Source: Plazaster borealis (Eukaryota; Echinodermata; Asteroidea; Forcipulatida; Labidiasteridae). Taken from it: 64,000 nt of DNA. Positions 12,501 through 18,956 of the stretch are shown in pieces. Location: positions 1-64,000 of the forward strand of contig JAJGQC010000558.1 in the NCBI GenBank assembly GCA_021014325.1, in the 5' to 3' direction. Each line of letters starts with the position of its first letter. Within the stretch, counting starts at the first letter, position 1. The notes under the pieces are model-generated. The model saw only the letters and a list, made by a program, of their open reading frames with translations. It was not told the DNA's origin and did no database searches. Position numbers and translations under genes: made by a program.

Positions 12501-13407
12501 ACTGTGGACATACAATGCATGAGAATTCAATAGTTTCCTGTACAAATCTGGTACATACACCCCCATCTAAGAAAATCAACCAATTCACTTTCCACAGTGG
12601 CTCGGCCAATCAACTCATCAGTGTCTTCAACATGTCCGGTGACACACTCAGCAATATCAAGTACTATGAAGGGTTCATAGGTCAAAGGATCGGCCCAGTC
12701 AGTTGCCTTGCTTTTCATCCACTTAAGGTGAGCATAAATATTCTTAACAAAATGGAATTGGCAACAGTGCAATTTTTGTAATTTGCAGGCATGTGATTTC
12801 TCAGGAATTTTCCGATTTTCAGTATTTTCCCAAAACCTCATTGAAGCCCGGTTCATACTTACTGCAAATGCGAATCAAATTTTGACGTCACAAATTCGCA
12901 ACAAAATCTTTGCAACAGTTGAGCTGAGCTCAACTCCTGCAAAACATTTGCAGCCAAAAGCAGAGCTGTGACGTCAAAATTTGCTTCGCATTTGCATTCG
13001 CAGGAAGTATGAACCGGGCTTTAGCCGTCAAATTTGATTCTTTTACTACAAAAAAATGACACAAATGACCACCCTGCTAAGAATTTCCTCAGGAGTTGTA
13101 CATAAAATCTCTTAGCCAGTGGTTAAAAAGCTGGCTGAAATCAATCATGTTTTCTAGACGGCTTGAGGGGTTGGAATTTTTGGGGGTCGATATCTGATGG
13201 TTCAGACCATTTGAAAGGGATTGTGTTCACCCTAAAAAATAGTTCACCATAATTATAAAATATACTATTTGAAACAGTGGTGTAGTAACAACAAAACAGA
13301 GCTGTATATTTATGTTGTTTTTATTTATTCGTCAACAGACACATCTGGCATCCGGAAGCAGAGATTCCTTCCTCTCTATTTACTCAACGGAGGAGAAAGG
13401 CAGATGA
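292..13407 (+). CDS. RPTOR: Raptor (regulatory-associated protein of mTOR), 3' part of the gene, 14 exons
   Basis: Raptor is the scaffold of mTOR complex 1: it binds mTOR and recruits TOS-motif substrates at the lysosome surface. The exons 292-572, 897-1009, 1133-1312 (or 1201-1312), 2172-2264, 3404-3512, 4700-4814, 5213-5337, 7274-7384, 8498-8604, 8828-8958, 10083-10172, 12242-12355, 12598-12727 and 13339-13407 give the end of the HEAT region, a Ser/Pro-rich linker and the WD40 propeller, closing with stop TGA at 13405. Diagnostic Raptor stretches are [23 protein letters not shown]-like (here [10 protein letters not shown]), [41 protein letters not shown] and [20 protein letters not shown]. 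Splice phases chain correctly from exon 5 to exon 14. The 5' half (RNC/caspase-like domain and most HEAT repeats) lies upstream of the window. Exon 3 and exon 12 are not cleanly readable and are described separately. Confidence 0.95.
897..1009 (+). CDS. RPTOR: RPTOR exon b: Ser/Thr/Pro-rich linker
   Basis: Acceptor TTTTCTCTCAG ends at 896 and donor GTAAAT starts at 1010. Only the frame beginning GCA ACT GTT stays open over the exon. It encodes about 37 residues including [20 protein letters not shown], a low-complexity linker similar in place and composition to the disordered region that carries regulatory phosphosites in vertebrate Raptor. It starts in phase 0 and ends with two bases (AG) of a split codon. 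Confidence 0.8.
1133..1312 (+). CDS. RPTOR: RPTOR exon c: end of linker, with an apparent frameshift
   Basis: A strong acceptor (CTTTCCTTTCAG) ends at 1132 and donor GTGAGT starts at 1313. Read from 1133 in the phase supplied by exon b, the frame gives [15 protein letters not shown], but the conserved Raptor motif [18 protein letters not shown] lies in another frame from about 1213 on. One extra C in the CCCC run at 1209-1212 would join the two. The alternative is a weaker acceptor ending at 1200 (CGCGCAG), which enters the conserved frame directly and needs no frameshift. The end phase is 0 in both cases. Exon identity is sure; its start is not. Confidence 0.75.
1769..2006. repeat. Palindromic foldback element in RPTOR intron
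   Basis: The left arm (1769-1845) and right arm (1930-2006) are inverted copies of about 75 bases. Shared blocks include ATAGTGGGTATA-CAATGTAAAC against GTTTACATTATATACCCACTAT and GACACAAT against ATTGTGTT. The loop is about 85 bases. This is the layout of a non-autonomous inverted-repeat transposon. Confidence 0.7.
2172..2264 (+). CDS. RPTOR: RPTOR exon d: segment leading into the WD40 domain
   Basis: Donor GTAGGT starts at 2265 after ATG AGG. The exon encodes [20 protein letters not shown] followed by [11 protein letters not shown], which matches the Raptor segment before the REWRFLRN helix. The start at 2172 (after GGGAG) keeps phase 0 with exon c. A more typical acceptor (CCACAG) ends at 2160, 11 bases upstream, but would need a phase-1 donor in the previous exon. 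Confidence 0.8.
2313..2582 (+). mobile_element. tRNA-derived SINE in RPTOR intron
   Basis: The head contains an A-box-like TGGCGTAGTGGTAGC (about 2328) and a B-box-like AGTTCGAAC (about 2371), spaced as in a tRNA promoter. The body runs through pyrimidine-rich sequence to a tail of repeated GAAAT units ending near 2582. The sequence cannot fold as an intact tRNA, so this is a retroposed SINE. Confidence 0.7.
3155..3195. repeat. Near-perfect hairpin
   Basis: AATCTGAGAAAGCGATTC and GAATCGTTTCTCAGATT are inverted copies with one extra G, around a 6-base loop (ATGCAC). It lies in the intron between exons d and e, shortly after a short remnant (about 2973-3003) of the GGATTTCACAAAG foldback family. 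Confidence 0.75.
3404..3512 (+). CDS. RPTOR: RPTOR exon e: basic helix before the propeller
   Basis: Acceptor CTTGTCTAACAG ends at 3403 and donor GTAAGG starts at 3513. It encodes [20 protein letters not shown] then [16 protein letters not shown], the charged helix conserved in Raptor just before the first WD repeat. It starts in phase 0 and ends with one base of a split codon. Confidence 0.92.
4700..4814 (+). CDS. RPTOR: RPTOR exon f: first WD40 blade
   Basis: Acceptor CTTTTCCTACAG ends at 4699 and donor GTAATG starts at 4815. It encodes [20 protein letters not shown] and [15 protein letters not shown], matching the strand that opens the Raptor propeller. The last codon is completed by exon g, and the joined sequence runs [16 protein letters not shown], a clear WD repeat end. 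Confidence 0.92.
4936..5043. repeat. Fragment of the ATGGCTCTGCTTA repeat family
   Basis: The stretch GGCCCAATGTCATGGCTCTG and the following CGCTTACTGTTACCATT resemble the left halves of the three tandem units at 26988-28435. It is a partial copy in the intron before exon g. Confidence 0.5.
5057..5146. mobile_element. Partial MITE with AAGCCCGGTTCATA terminus
   Basis: The left terminal repeat AAAGCCCGGTTCATACTTCC and the subterminal GCGAATGCGAA motif match the complete copy at 12844-13021. The right end is missing, and exon g begins 67 bases later. Confidence 0.65.
5213..5337 (+). CDS. RPTOR: RPTOR exon g: WD40 repeat
   Basis: The acceptor ATCGATAG ends at 5212 with an unusually poor pyrimidine tract. 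Donor GTGAGT starts at 5338. It encodes [20 protein letters not shown] and then [19 protein letters not shown], continuing directly into DDGAVQIW of the next exon. Entry phase is 1 base, exit phase is 1. Confidence 0.92.
5777..5980. repeat. Two-copy tandem repeat, about 126 bp
   Basis: The block around CCTGAATTGTAAACATCTGG, followed by GTTTCTGG and TGTAGAAT, occurs at about 5777-5855 and again at about 5903-5980. The copies differ by scattered substitutions. Confidence 0.7.
6164..6519 (+). mobile_element. Kolobok-like MITE, complete copy
   Basis: TTAA flanks both sides (6160-6163 and 6520-6523). The termini are AGGCACTGTACACGTTTGG on the left and ACCAAACGTGTACGATGCCT on the right, an inverted pair with few mismatches. 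Length is 356 bases. TTAA target duplication with 5'-RRG termini is the signature of the Kolobok superfamily. There is no transposase. This serves as the reference copy for the partial ones below. Confidence 0.8.
6540..6890 (-). mobile_element. Non-LTR retroelement 3' fragment, reverse orientation
   Basis: It begins with an AAT-type tail (TAATAATAATAAAG), followed by TTTATAAAGCGC and GGCGCTATATA. Read on the - strand this is the common 3' end of LINE-type elements with an ATT repeat tail. The rest, to about 6890, is non-coding and resembles no protein. Confidence 0.5.
7056..7204. mobile_element. MITE with GGGCCCAATTTCAT termini
   Basis: Termini CTGGGCCCAATTTCATGGAG and CTCTATGAAATTGGGCCCAG are inverted copies; GCTTAAGCA blocks lie just inside each. 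Length is about 149 bases. Relatives are at 9322-9520 and 30366-30527. Confidence 0.75.
7274..7384 (+). CDS. RPTOR: RPTOR exon h: WD40 repeat with DDGAVQIW
   Basis: Acceptor TTTGTATTTTCAG ends at 7273 and donor GTATGT starts at 7385. It encodes [19 protein letters not shown] and [17 protein letters not shown]. The W-x-ALSDMLP motif is a Raptor hallmark. Exit phase is 1. Confidence 0.94.
7423..7667 (+). mobile_element. tRNA-derived SINE, second family
   Basis: The head has an A-box-like TGGATGACTAGTGCATAAAG and a perfect B box GGGTTCGATTCCC (7478-7490). A non-tRNA body follows to about 7667. It lies just after exon h. The acceptor-stem halves do not pair, so it is not a functional tRNA gene. 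Confidence 0.7.
8110..8468. repeat. Minisatellite of about 115-120 bp in RPTOR intron
   Basis: Three diverged units share TTAAATACTG, CATGTACC, TGTCATT, TTTTCTTTG-like, GAGACCCACGG and GGTTGCCACTGAGTGGG blocks. The repeat ends 30 bases before the acceptor of exon i. Confidence 0.65.
8498..8604 (+). CDS. RPTOR: RPTOR exon i: WD40 repeat with [12 protein letters not shown]
   Basis: Acceptor ATATTATTTCAG ends at 8497 and donor GTTAGT starts at 8605. It encodes [19 protein letters not shown] then [16 protein letters not shown]. Exit phase is 0. Confidence 0.95.
8828..8958 (+). CDS. RPTOR: RPTOR exon j: WD40 repeat with [16 protein letters not shown]
   Basis: Acceptor GAATTTTCAG ends at 8827 and donor GTAAAT starts at 8959. 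It encodes [19 protein letters not shown] and [20 protein letters not shown], the most strongly conserved part of the Raptor propeller. It ends with two bases of a split codon. Confidence 0.96.
9322..9520. mobile_element. MITE with GGGCCCAATTTCAT termini
   Basis: It is bounded by CTGGGCCCAATTTCATAGAG and CTATGAAATTTGGGCCCTGG, with GCTTAAGCA and GGTAAGCAT blocks inside. It is the same family as the copy at 7056-7204 and is about 50 bases longer internally. Confidence 0.75.
10083..10172 (+). CDS. RPTOR: RPTOR exon k: WD40 repeat with [13 protein letters not shown]
   Basis: Acceptor TATTTTTTCCAG ends at 10082 and donor GTAAAT starts at 10173. It encodes [20 protein letters not shown] then GDGKIISA. 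Entry takes one base and exit leaves two, matching the neighbours. Confidence 0.94.
11222..11284. repeat. Simple repeat: GTT, GGTTTT, poly-T and poly-G
   Basis: GTTGTTGTTGTT runs into four GGTTTT units, then a T-run and a G-run of about nine. It sits in the intron between exons k and l. Confidence 0.85.
11290..11503 (+). mobile_element. SINE/LINE 3' tail
   Basis: The segment ends with GTAAAATGCGCTATATAAGA and a TAGTTATTATTATT tail, the common 3' end of LINE-mobilised retroposons. The reverse partner of this pattern is at 6540-6890. The 5' border is uncertain. Confidence 0.5.
11738..11945. repeat. Exact 103-bp tandem duplication
   Basis: The unit starting TTGTGGCTTTTTCACCC at 11738 repeats from 11841 with no difference that I can see through ATGCCATATTTTG. 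Identity implies a recent event. Confidence 0.85.
12242..12355 (+). CDS. RPTOR: RPTOR exon l: WD40 repeat with [11 protein letters not shown]; in-frame stops in its second half
   Basis: Acceptor TTTTCTAACCAACAG ends at 12241. The frame reads [20 protein letters not shown] and PSLTKTA, then meets TAA at 12324, TGA at 12345 and TAA at 12348. With donor GTAACT at 12356 the exon is 114 bases and its outgoing phase fits exon m exactly, which argues that this is the true exon border. In the +1 frame the segment 12319-12355 is open and reads [10 protein letters not shown], which resembles a WD-repeat strand. So either there are two small compensating indels, or a short exon is missing, or the allele is broken. 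Confidence 0.75.
12598..12727 (+). CDS. RPTOR: RPTOR exon m: penultimate coding exon, WD40 repeat
   Basis: Acceptor TTTCCACAG ends at 12597 and donor GTGAGC starts at 12728. It encodes [20 protein letters not shown] and [20 protein letters not shown], a close match to the end of Raptor. The open frame continues upstream to 12515, but that part is intron by splice signal and lack of similarity. Confidence 0.95.
12844..13021. mobile_element. Complete MITE with AAGCCCGGTTCATA termini
   Basis: Left AAGCCCGGTTCATACTTACT and right GGAAGTATGAACCGGGCTT are inverted, and the GCAAATGCGAA and TTTTGACGTCACA blocks are also mirrored at the other end. It is about 178 bases, in the last RPTOR intron. Partial copies are at 5057-5146 and 27991-28152. 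Confidence 0.75.
13339..13407 (+). CDS. RPTOR: RPTOR exon n: last coding exon and stop
   Basis: Acceptor ATTCGTCAACAG ends at 13338. The 22 codons [22 protein letters not shown] end in TGA at 13405-13407. This is the closing strand of the propeller; animal Raptor proteins end at the same place with a short basic tail. Confidence 0.94.
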   Translation, partial: THLASGSRDSFLSIYSTEEKGR

Positions 13408-13419
13408 TGATGCTGGATT

Positions 13420-13444
13420 GGGGTGGGGGGGGGGGGTTGGAGGG
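13420..13444 (+). promoter_or_regulatory. G-quadruplex-type run just after the RPTOR stop
   Basis: GGGGT, then a run of about 12 G, then TTGGAGGG starts 13 bases after the stop codon on the sense strand. It meets the general G3+ pattern for an RNA or DNA quadruplex. A function is inference only. Confidence 0.4.
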
Positions 13445-13819
13445 AAAAAGAATTTTGTGGGATAGCATGAGGGATTCAATTGCTGAAGCGTGTTGGCGTT
13501 CATAATGCTCCATGCAGTGTTAACAGCACTTACTGATTCTACACTACACACACACACACACCAGTATAGATAGTTCCCACTTGACGTCACACAGTGTCAA
13601 GTCGGCCATCTTTATGGAGAAATCAATCATTTTTTTGAACGCACAACTGTGCGTTATGCGTAAATACCACATGCAGCTTGCTGGAGTTTTATCAAACTCT
13701 TGCTTGATTGGTCGGTGAACCACTTGGCTGCATAGAAAAGTTTGGCGCAGCTCAAATCTGAAACCAAAGTTTCCCGTAAAGATGGCTGATATCAAGATCT
13801 TGTGCATATTGAAACTTCT

Positions 13820-13983
13820 GGGGTCGATTTCACAAAACTCTTCCTAACTTAGGACTAGTCCTAGGCAATGCTAAGAGATAGGACTAGTCTTAAGTTAGGA
13901 CCAGTACTTATAAGACTGCTCCTATCTCTTAGCATTGCCTAGGACTAGTCCTAAGTTAGGAAGAGTTTTGTGAAATCGACCCC
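13820..13983. mobile_element. Long perfect foldback element
   Basis: The arms beginning GGGGTCGATTTCACAAAACT and ending AGTTTTGTGAAATCGACCCC are inverted along almost 75 bases each, including CCTAACTTAGGACTAGTCCT. The loop is short. A relative with a longer loop is at 16308-16445. Confidence 0.85.
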
Positions 13984-14046
13984 TGGGAACCCTTTTGGGA
14001 ACCCTTTTGGGAACCCTTCTAGAAACCCTTCTGGGAACCCTTGTAC
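13984..14046. repeat. Short tandem GGGAACCCTT repeat
   Basis: About five units of GGGAACCCTTTT or GGGAACCCTTCT in a row, directly next to the foldback element. Confidence 0.75.
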
Positions 14047-14449
14047 CCCCGTACAACATTAAAATGGCCTTGCCCTCTCACAGATGAAATTCCAGAACTG
14101 TAACATGTCCACATGTTTGAATATGTGCAAGACTTACACGGTATATTGCACTCAATCTATCGTTATCATAGAGCAGCCATTTAAACCATTCAAGTCAGTG
14201 TAGCCAAACCGAGTTTGGATGCCCAAAATAGTCAGATTCTCTTCTGGATATATTGAGAAACGGCACCTATTATTACTCCTGCACACAGGGGACATGACAG
14301 AGGTGCAGCCATTTTGAATTTCTCCCATTCAGTGTAGAAGCTCAAAATAGTCAGATTCCTGTTTGGCTACTTTGAGAATCAGCATTAGTTATCACTACTG
14401 CACACAGGGATCATGACAGAGGTGGTGGCATTGTGTTTTAGTTCTCCAT

Positions 14450-14537
14450 ATTAGGCCTGGGCGACTAGTGAAATTTATTACCTGACTAGTCGCGCTTCAA
14501 ATAGTGGTGACCTTTGACACTAGTCGCCAGGGCCTAA
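14450..14537. mobile_element. Small inverted-repeat element, TTAGGCCTGGGCGACTAGT ends
   Basis: Left end ATTAGGCCTGGGCGACTAGT and right end ACTAGTCGCCAGGGCCTAAT are inverted copies. A longer relative is at 27592-27966. Confidence 0.65.
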
Positions 14538-15253
14538 TCCATATCATCATGTTCTACTTGTAGTGCATTCACAGTATTCGTTTTCAACTCTTTCTTGTAA
14601 GAATCCTCAATAAGAGTGTTCTCAGATACCTACGAACCAATCACGAGGAAATGTTTTTAGAGATTTGGTTTCAATGTTTCTGGAAAACTGAAAGATTGAA
14701 AAGGAAACCTCTCTTCAGATGTCATGCCAAGCTTTTACAGAGCAAGTCCATTTTTGCTGGCATGTTGGCTAAATGTACATTAGGGACAAGACACTAGACT
14801 GAGGTGGACCTTGTATGAAACCAGGCAAAATCTTTAGCTAACCCTCAAACATCCCGTGGCCAAAATCATAATGATAGATACTTGGAGTACCAATGGAAAT
14901 GTCACAGAATCATTTGGGCTTGTTTTAAAATCTACAGGACTGTTGCAGTTCCTTGTTAGGATAATTTTTATATTTGTTCACAAGATAGTTGGATGGGTTC
15001 AATACATCTACATACAAGACTACAAACAAGTTCTGAACTTTGACGATGTACTATATAAAAGCAATAAAAGAGGCAGGTCTTCTTGATTTTCAACACAAAA
15101 TAAATTACAATGCGGAGGTTGTTTTCCCATACTTTTATTGAATTACATTTGTTTGTATATTATGTGGACACTTTAAAAGTCAAGAAACAAACAGATCAGG
15201 ATGGGACTGATTTTTGTTTTCCCCCAGAGTGCATTGTGAAGTAACCAACTTAA

Positions 15254-15635
15254 AGGGTCTGTATAGGTTTGGTAATGACTCTGAAAATTAATGGCAATAA
15301 AAACTTACTTGGTAAGAAGTACAGCAGCTTTGAATAGTATAATGCATTTTGAGAAATTTTTCACTTCAAAGTACTGAGGGTATTGAAAAATATGTCACTT
15401 TTTCACTTTTTACCCCGAAAATTTGTATCTGAAAAGCGTTACTGCAATAACGTGTATTCCAATTGCAGATTATTCTTCGTGCGTGGACAAACCGTTCCAG
15501 AATTTCGGCAATATCTCTAAACGCTACCACCTTTTGAAATGAAATGTTCACAGGTTGGTTTTCTGGTATATATCTACAAACTATATAGGATTGAAACAAA
15601 CAAAGGGTTCCAATTACCAAATGTATACAATCCCT
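15254..15635 (+). mobile_element. Kolobok-like MITE, diverged complete copy
   Basis: TTAA flanks at 15250-15253 and 15636-15639, with termini AGGGTCTGTATAGGTTTGG and CCAAATGTATACAATCCCT. The interior keeps AAAAACTTACTTGGTAA and ATAGTATAATGCATTTTGAG but is otherwise changed. Confidence 0.75.
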
Positions 15636-16307
15636 TTAAAAATGCTAAATGGTATTTCTGATATAAATTAAATTACTGTAGGTCTTCTCTTGAGTTAGTT
15701 ATACCGCTAATATAAAAGTTTGCTGCATGGAACGTGTTAACCACTTGCCGCCGGGAATTCCAAAAATAATTTGTGCTCACCCGTGGGATTGACTTTTGGA
15801 ATTTCAGGAATCTTTTTGTTTTTATCACAATGAAACCATGACTGAAGAAAGTAAACACAACGTTCTCCTAATATGCACCAGGATTTATTTTTCTCTGATG
15901 AGAAAATTTGGTATTTGTTTTACCGTAAGCCACAGTCGATAATCGGCCATCGTATGCTGGAATCTCAGACTTGCCTCGTAATCCTCATTTGTACAACAAA
16001 CGGATGAAGGTCTGGAATATGGGATTACACAATCCCCCAGAAAAGGGAGATATTGAGCATGAATTCCTGTACCCTTTGCCCTTTGTGTACAGGGTGAAAG
16101 AAGCATAGCACATAGAATGCATGCCTTGTGCACACTGCACAATGGAATGTCCCGTCTTGTTAACATGTCGACCGCTGTTGATCTCATGCAAAAAAAAACC
16201 AATTGTTCCAGAGTGTGTTTTGGCAGCATCCATGTACAATTTTAAAAGATGTTAATTCTGGTTGGTTTGTGAAGGTTGTGGGTGTGTACACGTCTTCGGC
16301 GTTAACA

Positions 16308-16445
16308 AGGGTCGATTTTACAAAGCACTAAGATTCATCTTGTCAGTATTACCATAGTGATTTGTATTGTGACATCACACTTGGCTCAGCAATTAAGATT
16401 GATTTGCACTTAAGATCAATCTTAACTCTTTGTGAAATCGAGCCC
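16308..16445. mobile_element. Foldback MITE, GGGTCGATTT ends
   Basis: Left GGGTCGATTTTACAAAG and right CTTTGTGAAATCGAGCCC are inverted, with CTAAGATT and AATCTTAA just inside. Same family as 13820-13983. Confidence 0.7.
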
Positions 16446-16725
16446 TGGTTAAGTAGGTCCAGTTTGCCGTCTTAACCAATGCCAATTGTGCTTTTTTTGG
16501 GCCCTTGTCGGCCAATAAAATCAGTTGTTTCATACATGTGAACATTTACGCTCGGCTGCATCCTATTTTTTGTACAGTATTTTAAAGTCTGTCGCACAAG
16601 GAGCCGATACAACTTGTACCAGGGATGTAAATTTCATTTTTGTTTTCCAAAATTGTTGTTGTTGTAAGTAGTCATTTTGTAAATATGACCATATGTACAT
16701 GACAGATAAAAGTATAGAAAATATT

Positions 16726-16745
16726 AATAAATAACAAATTTTATT
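16726..16745. terminator. Facing polyadenylation signals of convergent genes
   Basis: AATAAA on the + strand (16726-16731) lies 8 bases from AATAAA on the - strand (TTTATT at 16740-16745). RPTOR arrives from the left and the unidentified - strand exon at 17538-17775 from the right, so these could be the two ends meeting. Another - strand AATAAA sits at 16997-17002. Confidence 0.35.
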
Positions 16746-17330
16746 GCAAAATCTATACTATTGTAAAAATAAACTGCAGTATTTTGGGGACTATTTTACC
16801 ATTTAATGATATAAGGCTGTGAGACTTCAAAGGCCAATAAAAAAGGATTGTTTTATAAACAATGAAAAGAAACCAAACCATTTTTTGTAAAAGCATTTAA
16901 TAAAACTGAACAACATATTTACAAAGGAAAATAAATGACATATATGCAACATGAATACAAATAATATAGGTTTCTGGAAATGTAATAAATTATTGTTTTA
17001 TTATAACAAAAGTATATTTTGTGCATTTTGTATTTCTTGACGGACGGTATAAATACTCTTTGAGAAAAGCAGACCAGAATGGTAAAAACCGGGCCCCATT
17101 TTATGGCAATGCTTACCACAGAATTCAGCGTTTATGCAGTAGTTTTAATTGGGTAAGTGTTTATGTCTTGACCCAGAGTGGAACAAAGTTCTAAGAAAAA
17201 TCTGACTTGGGTAAATTTCAGTTATGTAGATCAAGTCCCAATCGAGGCTTTGTTAGTCGATTCATAAGATTCATAACCAAGAAAATGCAAACTAACTCTC
17301 AAAAACAAATGAGGAACACCAGTTCAATTC

Positions 17331-17537
17331 TTTAAGAACTACTTAAGCAGAAAACACCGCTTCTTAATAATTTGCTGCTGAGCAAATTTGCTGCTAAGCA
17401 AAAGTAAGCAGGATACCAGTCACATTATATAGTACATGGGACATGGGTTTTTTAAATTTCTGATAACCATATTCTGGTGAGTATTTTGTTGTGCTGAGCT
17501 ATTTTTTAAAACTTAAGCTGCTCTATCAAACGAGGCC
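17331..17537. mobile_element. Degraded MITE of the GCTTAAGCAG family
   Basis: Blocks CTTAAGCAG, AGCAGGATACCAGTCA, AACCATATTCTGGT and CTTAAGCTGCTCTAT match the element at 9322-9520; the outer GGGCCC ends have decayed. It adjoins the stop codon of the - strand exon. Confidence 0.55.
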
Positions 17538-17775
17538 TTAAGCCCTCAGTCCTTCAAACTCTTTCATTGGCGAAGAGGATCTAGAAGGAGGGGTAAGACC
17601 AACCTTTAGATTTGCGCACATCATTTGTGAGTCATAAGCATCGCATAGCCCTGTAATGTCACTCATATCAGCACAGTGGAGGCTGTCACTGGTTGCATTC
17701 AGTACCATAAAACAAGCCCTTCCCAAGTAATAAGTCACATCCAGCTCCTTGGCTGAGGCAACTGTTTTACTTATA
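17538..17775 (-). CDS. Terminal coding exon of an unidentified gene on the - strand
   Basis: On the - strand a good acceptor (CTTTCTTTTCACAG, its last base at 17776) is followed by 79 codons to TAA at 17538-17540. The peptide begins ISKTVASAKELDVTYYLGRA, continues CFMVLNATSDSLHCADMSD and ends in a Ser-rich tail PPSRSSSPMKEFEGLRA. GC content is higher than the surroundings and no simple repeat is involved, as expected for real coding DNA. The tail overlaps the edge of a GGGCCCAATTTCAT-type MITE relative. I do not recognise the family. Upstream exons should lie at higher coordinates, but I could not find them among the repeats. It is convergent with RPTOR. Confidence 0.5.
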
Positions 17776-18196
17776 CTGTGAAAAGAAAGCACAAGTATGC
17801 TACACGTTAAAGGTAGGGGCATAGATTGGTTTTTGTCAACGTAATGCTGATTTATAGGCAAAATTATCAAGAAAGTAACCTGTGACTAAAGTTTCAGCTG
17901 AATACATTATCTACTTGTACTTTAAGGGGTTGGACAGCATATTTGAACATGTGGCGATGCATAATTTTTGTTCAAATCAAAATTAACAAGAACAAAATTA
18001 ACAAGAACAAAATATACGGAAATCTTTATCACAATAGGTGCTCTTTTTTAAAGTTCTAAGACAAAAAAGGAAAAAACAGGGGAAGTGGCATTTTATTGCT
18101 TTGGAGAATATACAGGACTTGTTTAATGGATGTTAAATTTTCATCAAGGATAAAAGAATATTATTTGTGTTTTTTTACCCATACACCAATGTGTGT
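17776..18196. other. Unassigned AT-rich stretch
   Basis: Probably intron of the - strand gene. I see no exon, repeat or regulatory site other than a short ACAAGAACAAAAT duplication near 17985-18010. Confidence 0.3.
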
Positions 18197-18200
18197 TTAA

Positions 18201-18348
18201 AGGCACTGTACACGTTTGGTAATTACTCAAAATATATATTAGCATAAAAACTTACTTGGTAACGAGCAACAGAGAGTTATTGATAGTATAAAACATTGTG
18301 AGAAACGACTCCTCTGAAGTAACGTAGTTTTGAGAAAGAGGTAATTTC
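18201..18348 (+). mobile_element. Kolobok-like MITE, left part only
   Basis: TTAA at 18197-18200 is followed by AGGCACTGTACACGTTTGG and the family interior up to GAGGTAATTTC. It is then cut off by a C-rich element that starts GCACGTGCCCCC. Confidence 0.7.
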
Positions 18349-18539
18349 GCACGTGCCCCCACAAATTTCCAGTGCCCCCGGTGCCCCCATGAAAAAATTG
18401 CAATAGTGCCCACACAAAAGAAAGTTAAAAGAATGAAAACAAAACATTACACATCTGTATTTGTAGGCCTTCATTTACAATAAAGTAAAACAAAACTTTA
18501 GTCGTATTCAAAGCCAACAATTATTGTTTAACTTATGCT

Positions 18540-18800
18540 GTGGGGATTGTCGCTATCATCACCGGAAGCGCGCGCGCCCACGTGTTGATCAATGCAATGC
18601 AGCGGAATGAACAGCAGTTGGTGTGCTGCACGCTACGCTGGTAAACGATAACCAACATAAGCCGTTGGTAATTGCCAGCGTTGCGCGCTGCCTACGCGCA
18701 CGCGCAACGATGGTCCAAATAAACCAATGTTTTGTTTGACATGAACCGTTGGTTATCGTTACCAGCGATTACGGCGGCGGCCATATTGCTACCGGAAGGC
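18540..18800. promoter_or_regulatory. CpG-dense patch with inverted repeat
   Basis: The patch is far richer in CpG than its surroundings (GCGCGCGCGCCC, ACGCGCACGCGCAACG, GGCGGCGGCC). It contains inverted arms CGCTGGTAAACGATAACCAAC (18636-18656) and GTTGGTTATCGTTACCAGCG (18748-18767). It could be a promoter of a transposon or of a lost gene. No start codon with an open frame follows. Confidence 0.3.
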
Positions 18801-18956
18801 GAGGATTCTGAAAAACAGTGAGATTTTAACTTTTTTTTGAGGAGTGGATTTTCGAGGAGTGGATTTTCTGGACCCGCGCCGAGCTCACTGTGAGAACAAA
18901 AAACACGTAGAGCCTAATTTTCGCGAGATCCGGTTTCAAAAGAGAACTCCATCTGC

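Larger units (their letters stand above)
13408..16731 (+). other. Probable RPTOR 3' UTR and downstream region
   Basis: No coding exon is seen after the stop. The first AATAAA signals on the + strand are at 15063-15068 and about 15099, with further ones at 16726-16731 and about 16768. Which is used cannot be told from sequence. The stretch holds a G-rich run, a CA microsatellite (about 13547-13561), a long foldback element, a GGGAACCC-type short tandem and one full Kolobok-like MITE, each listed separately. The remainder is AT-rich unique sequence in which I see nothing further. Confidence 0.45.
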
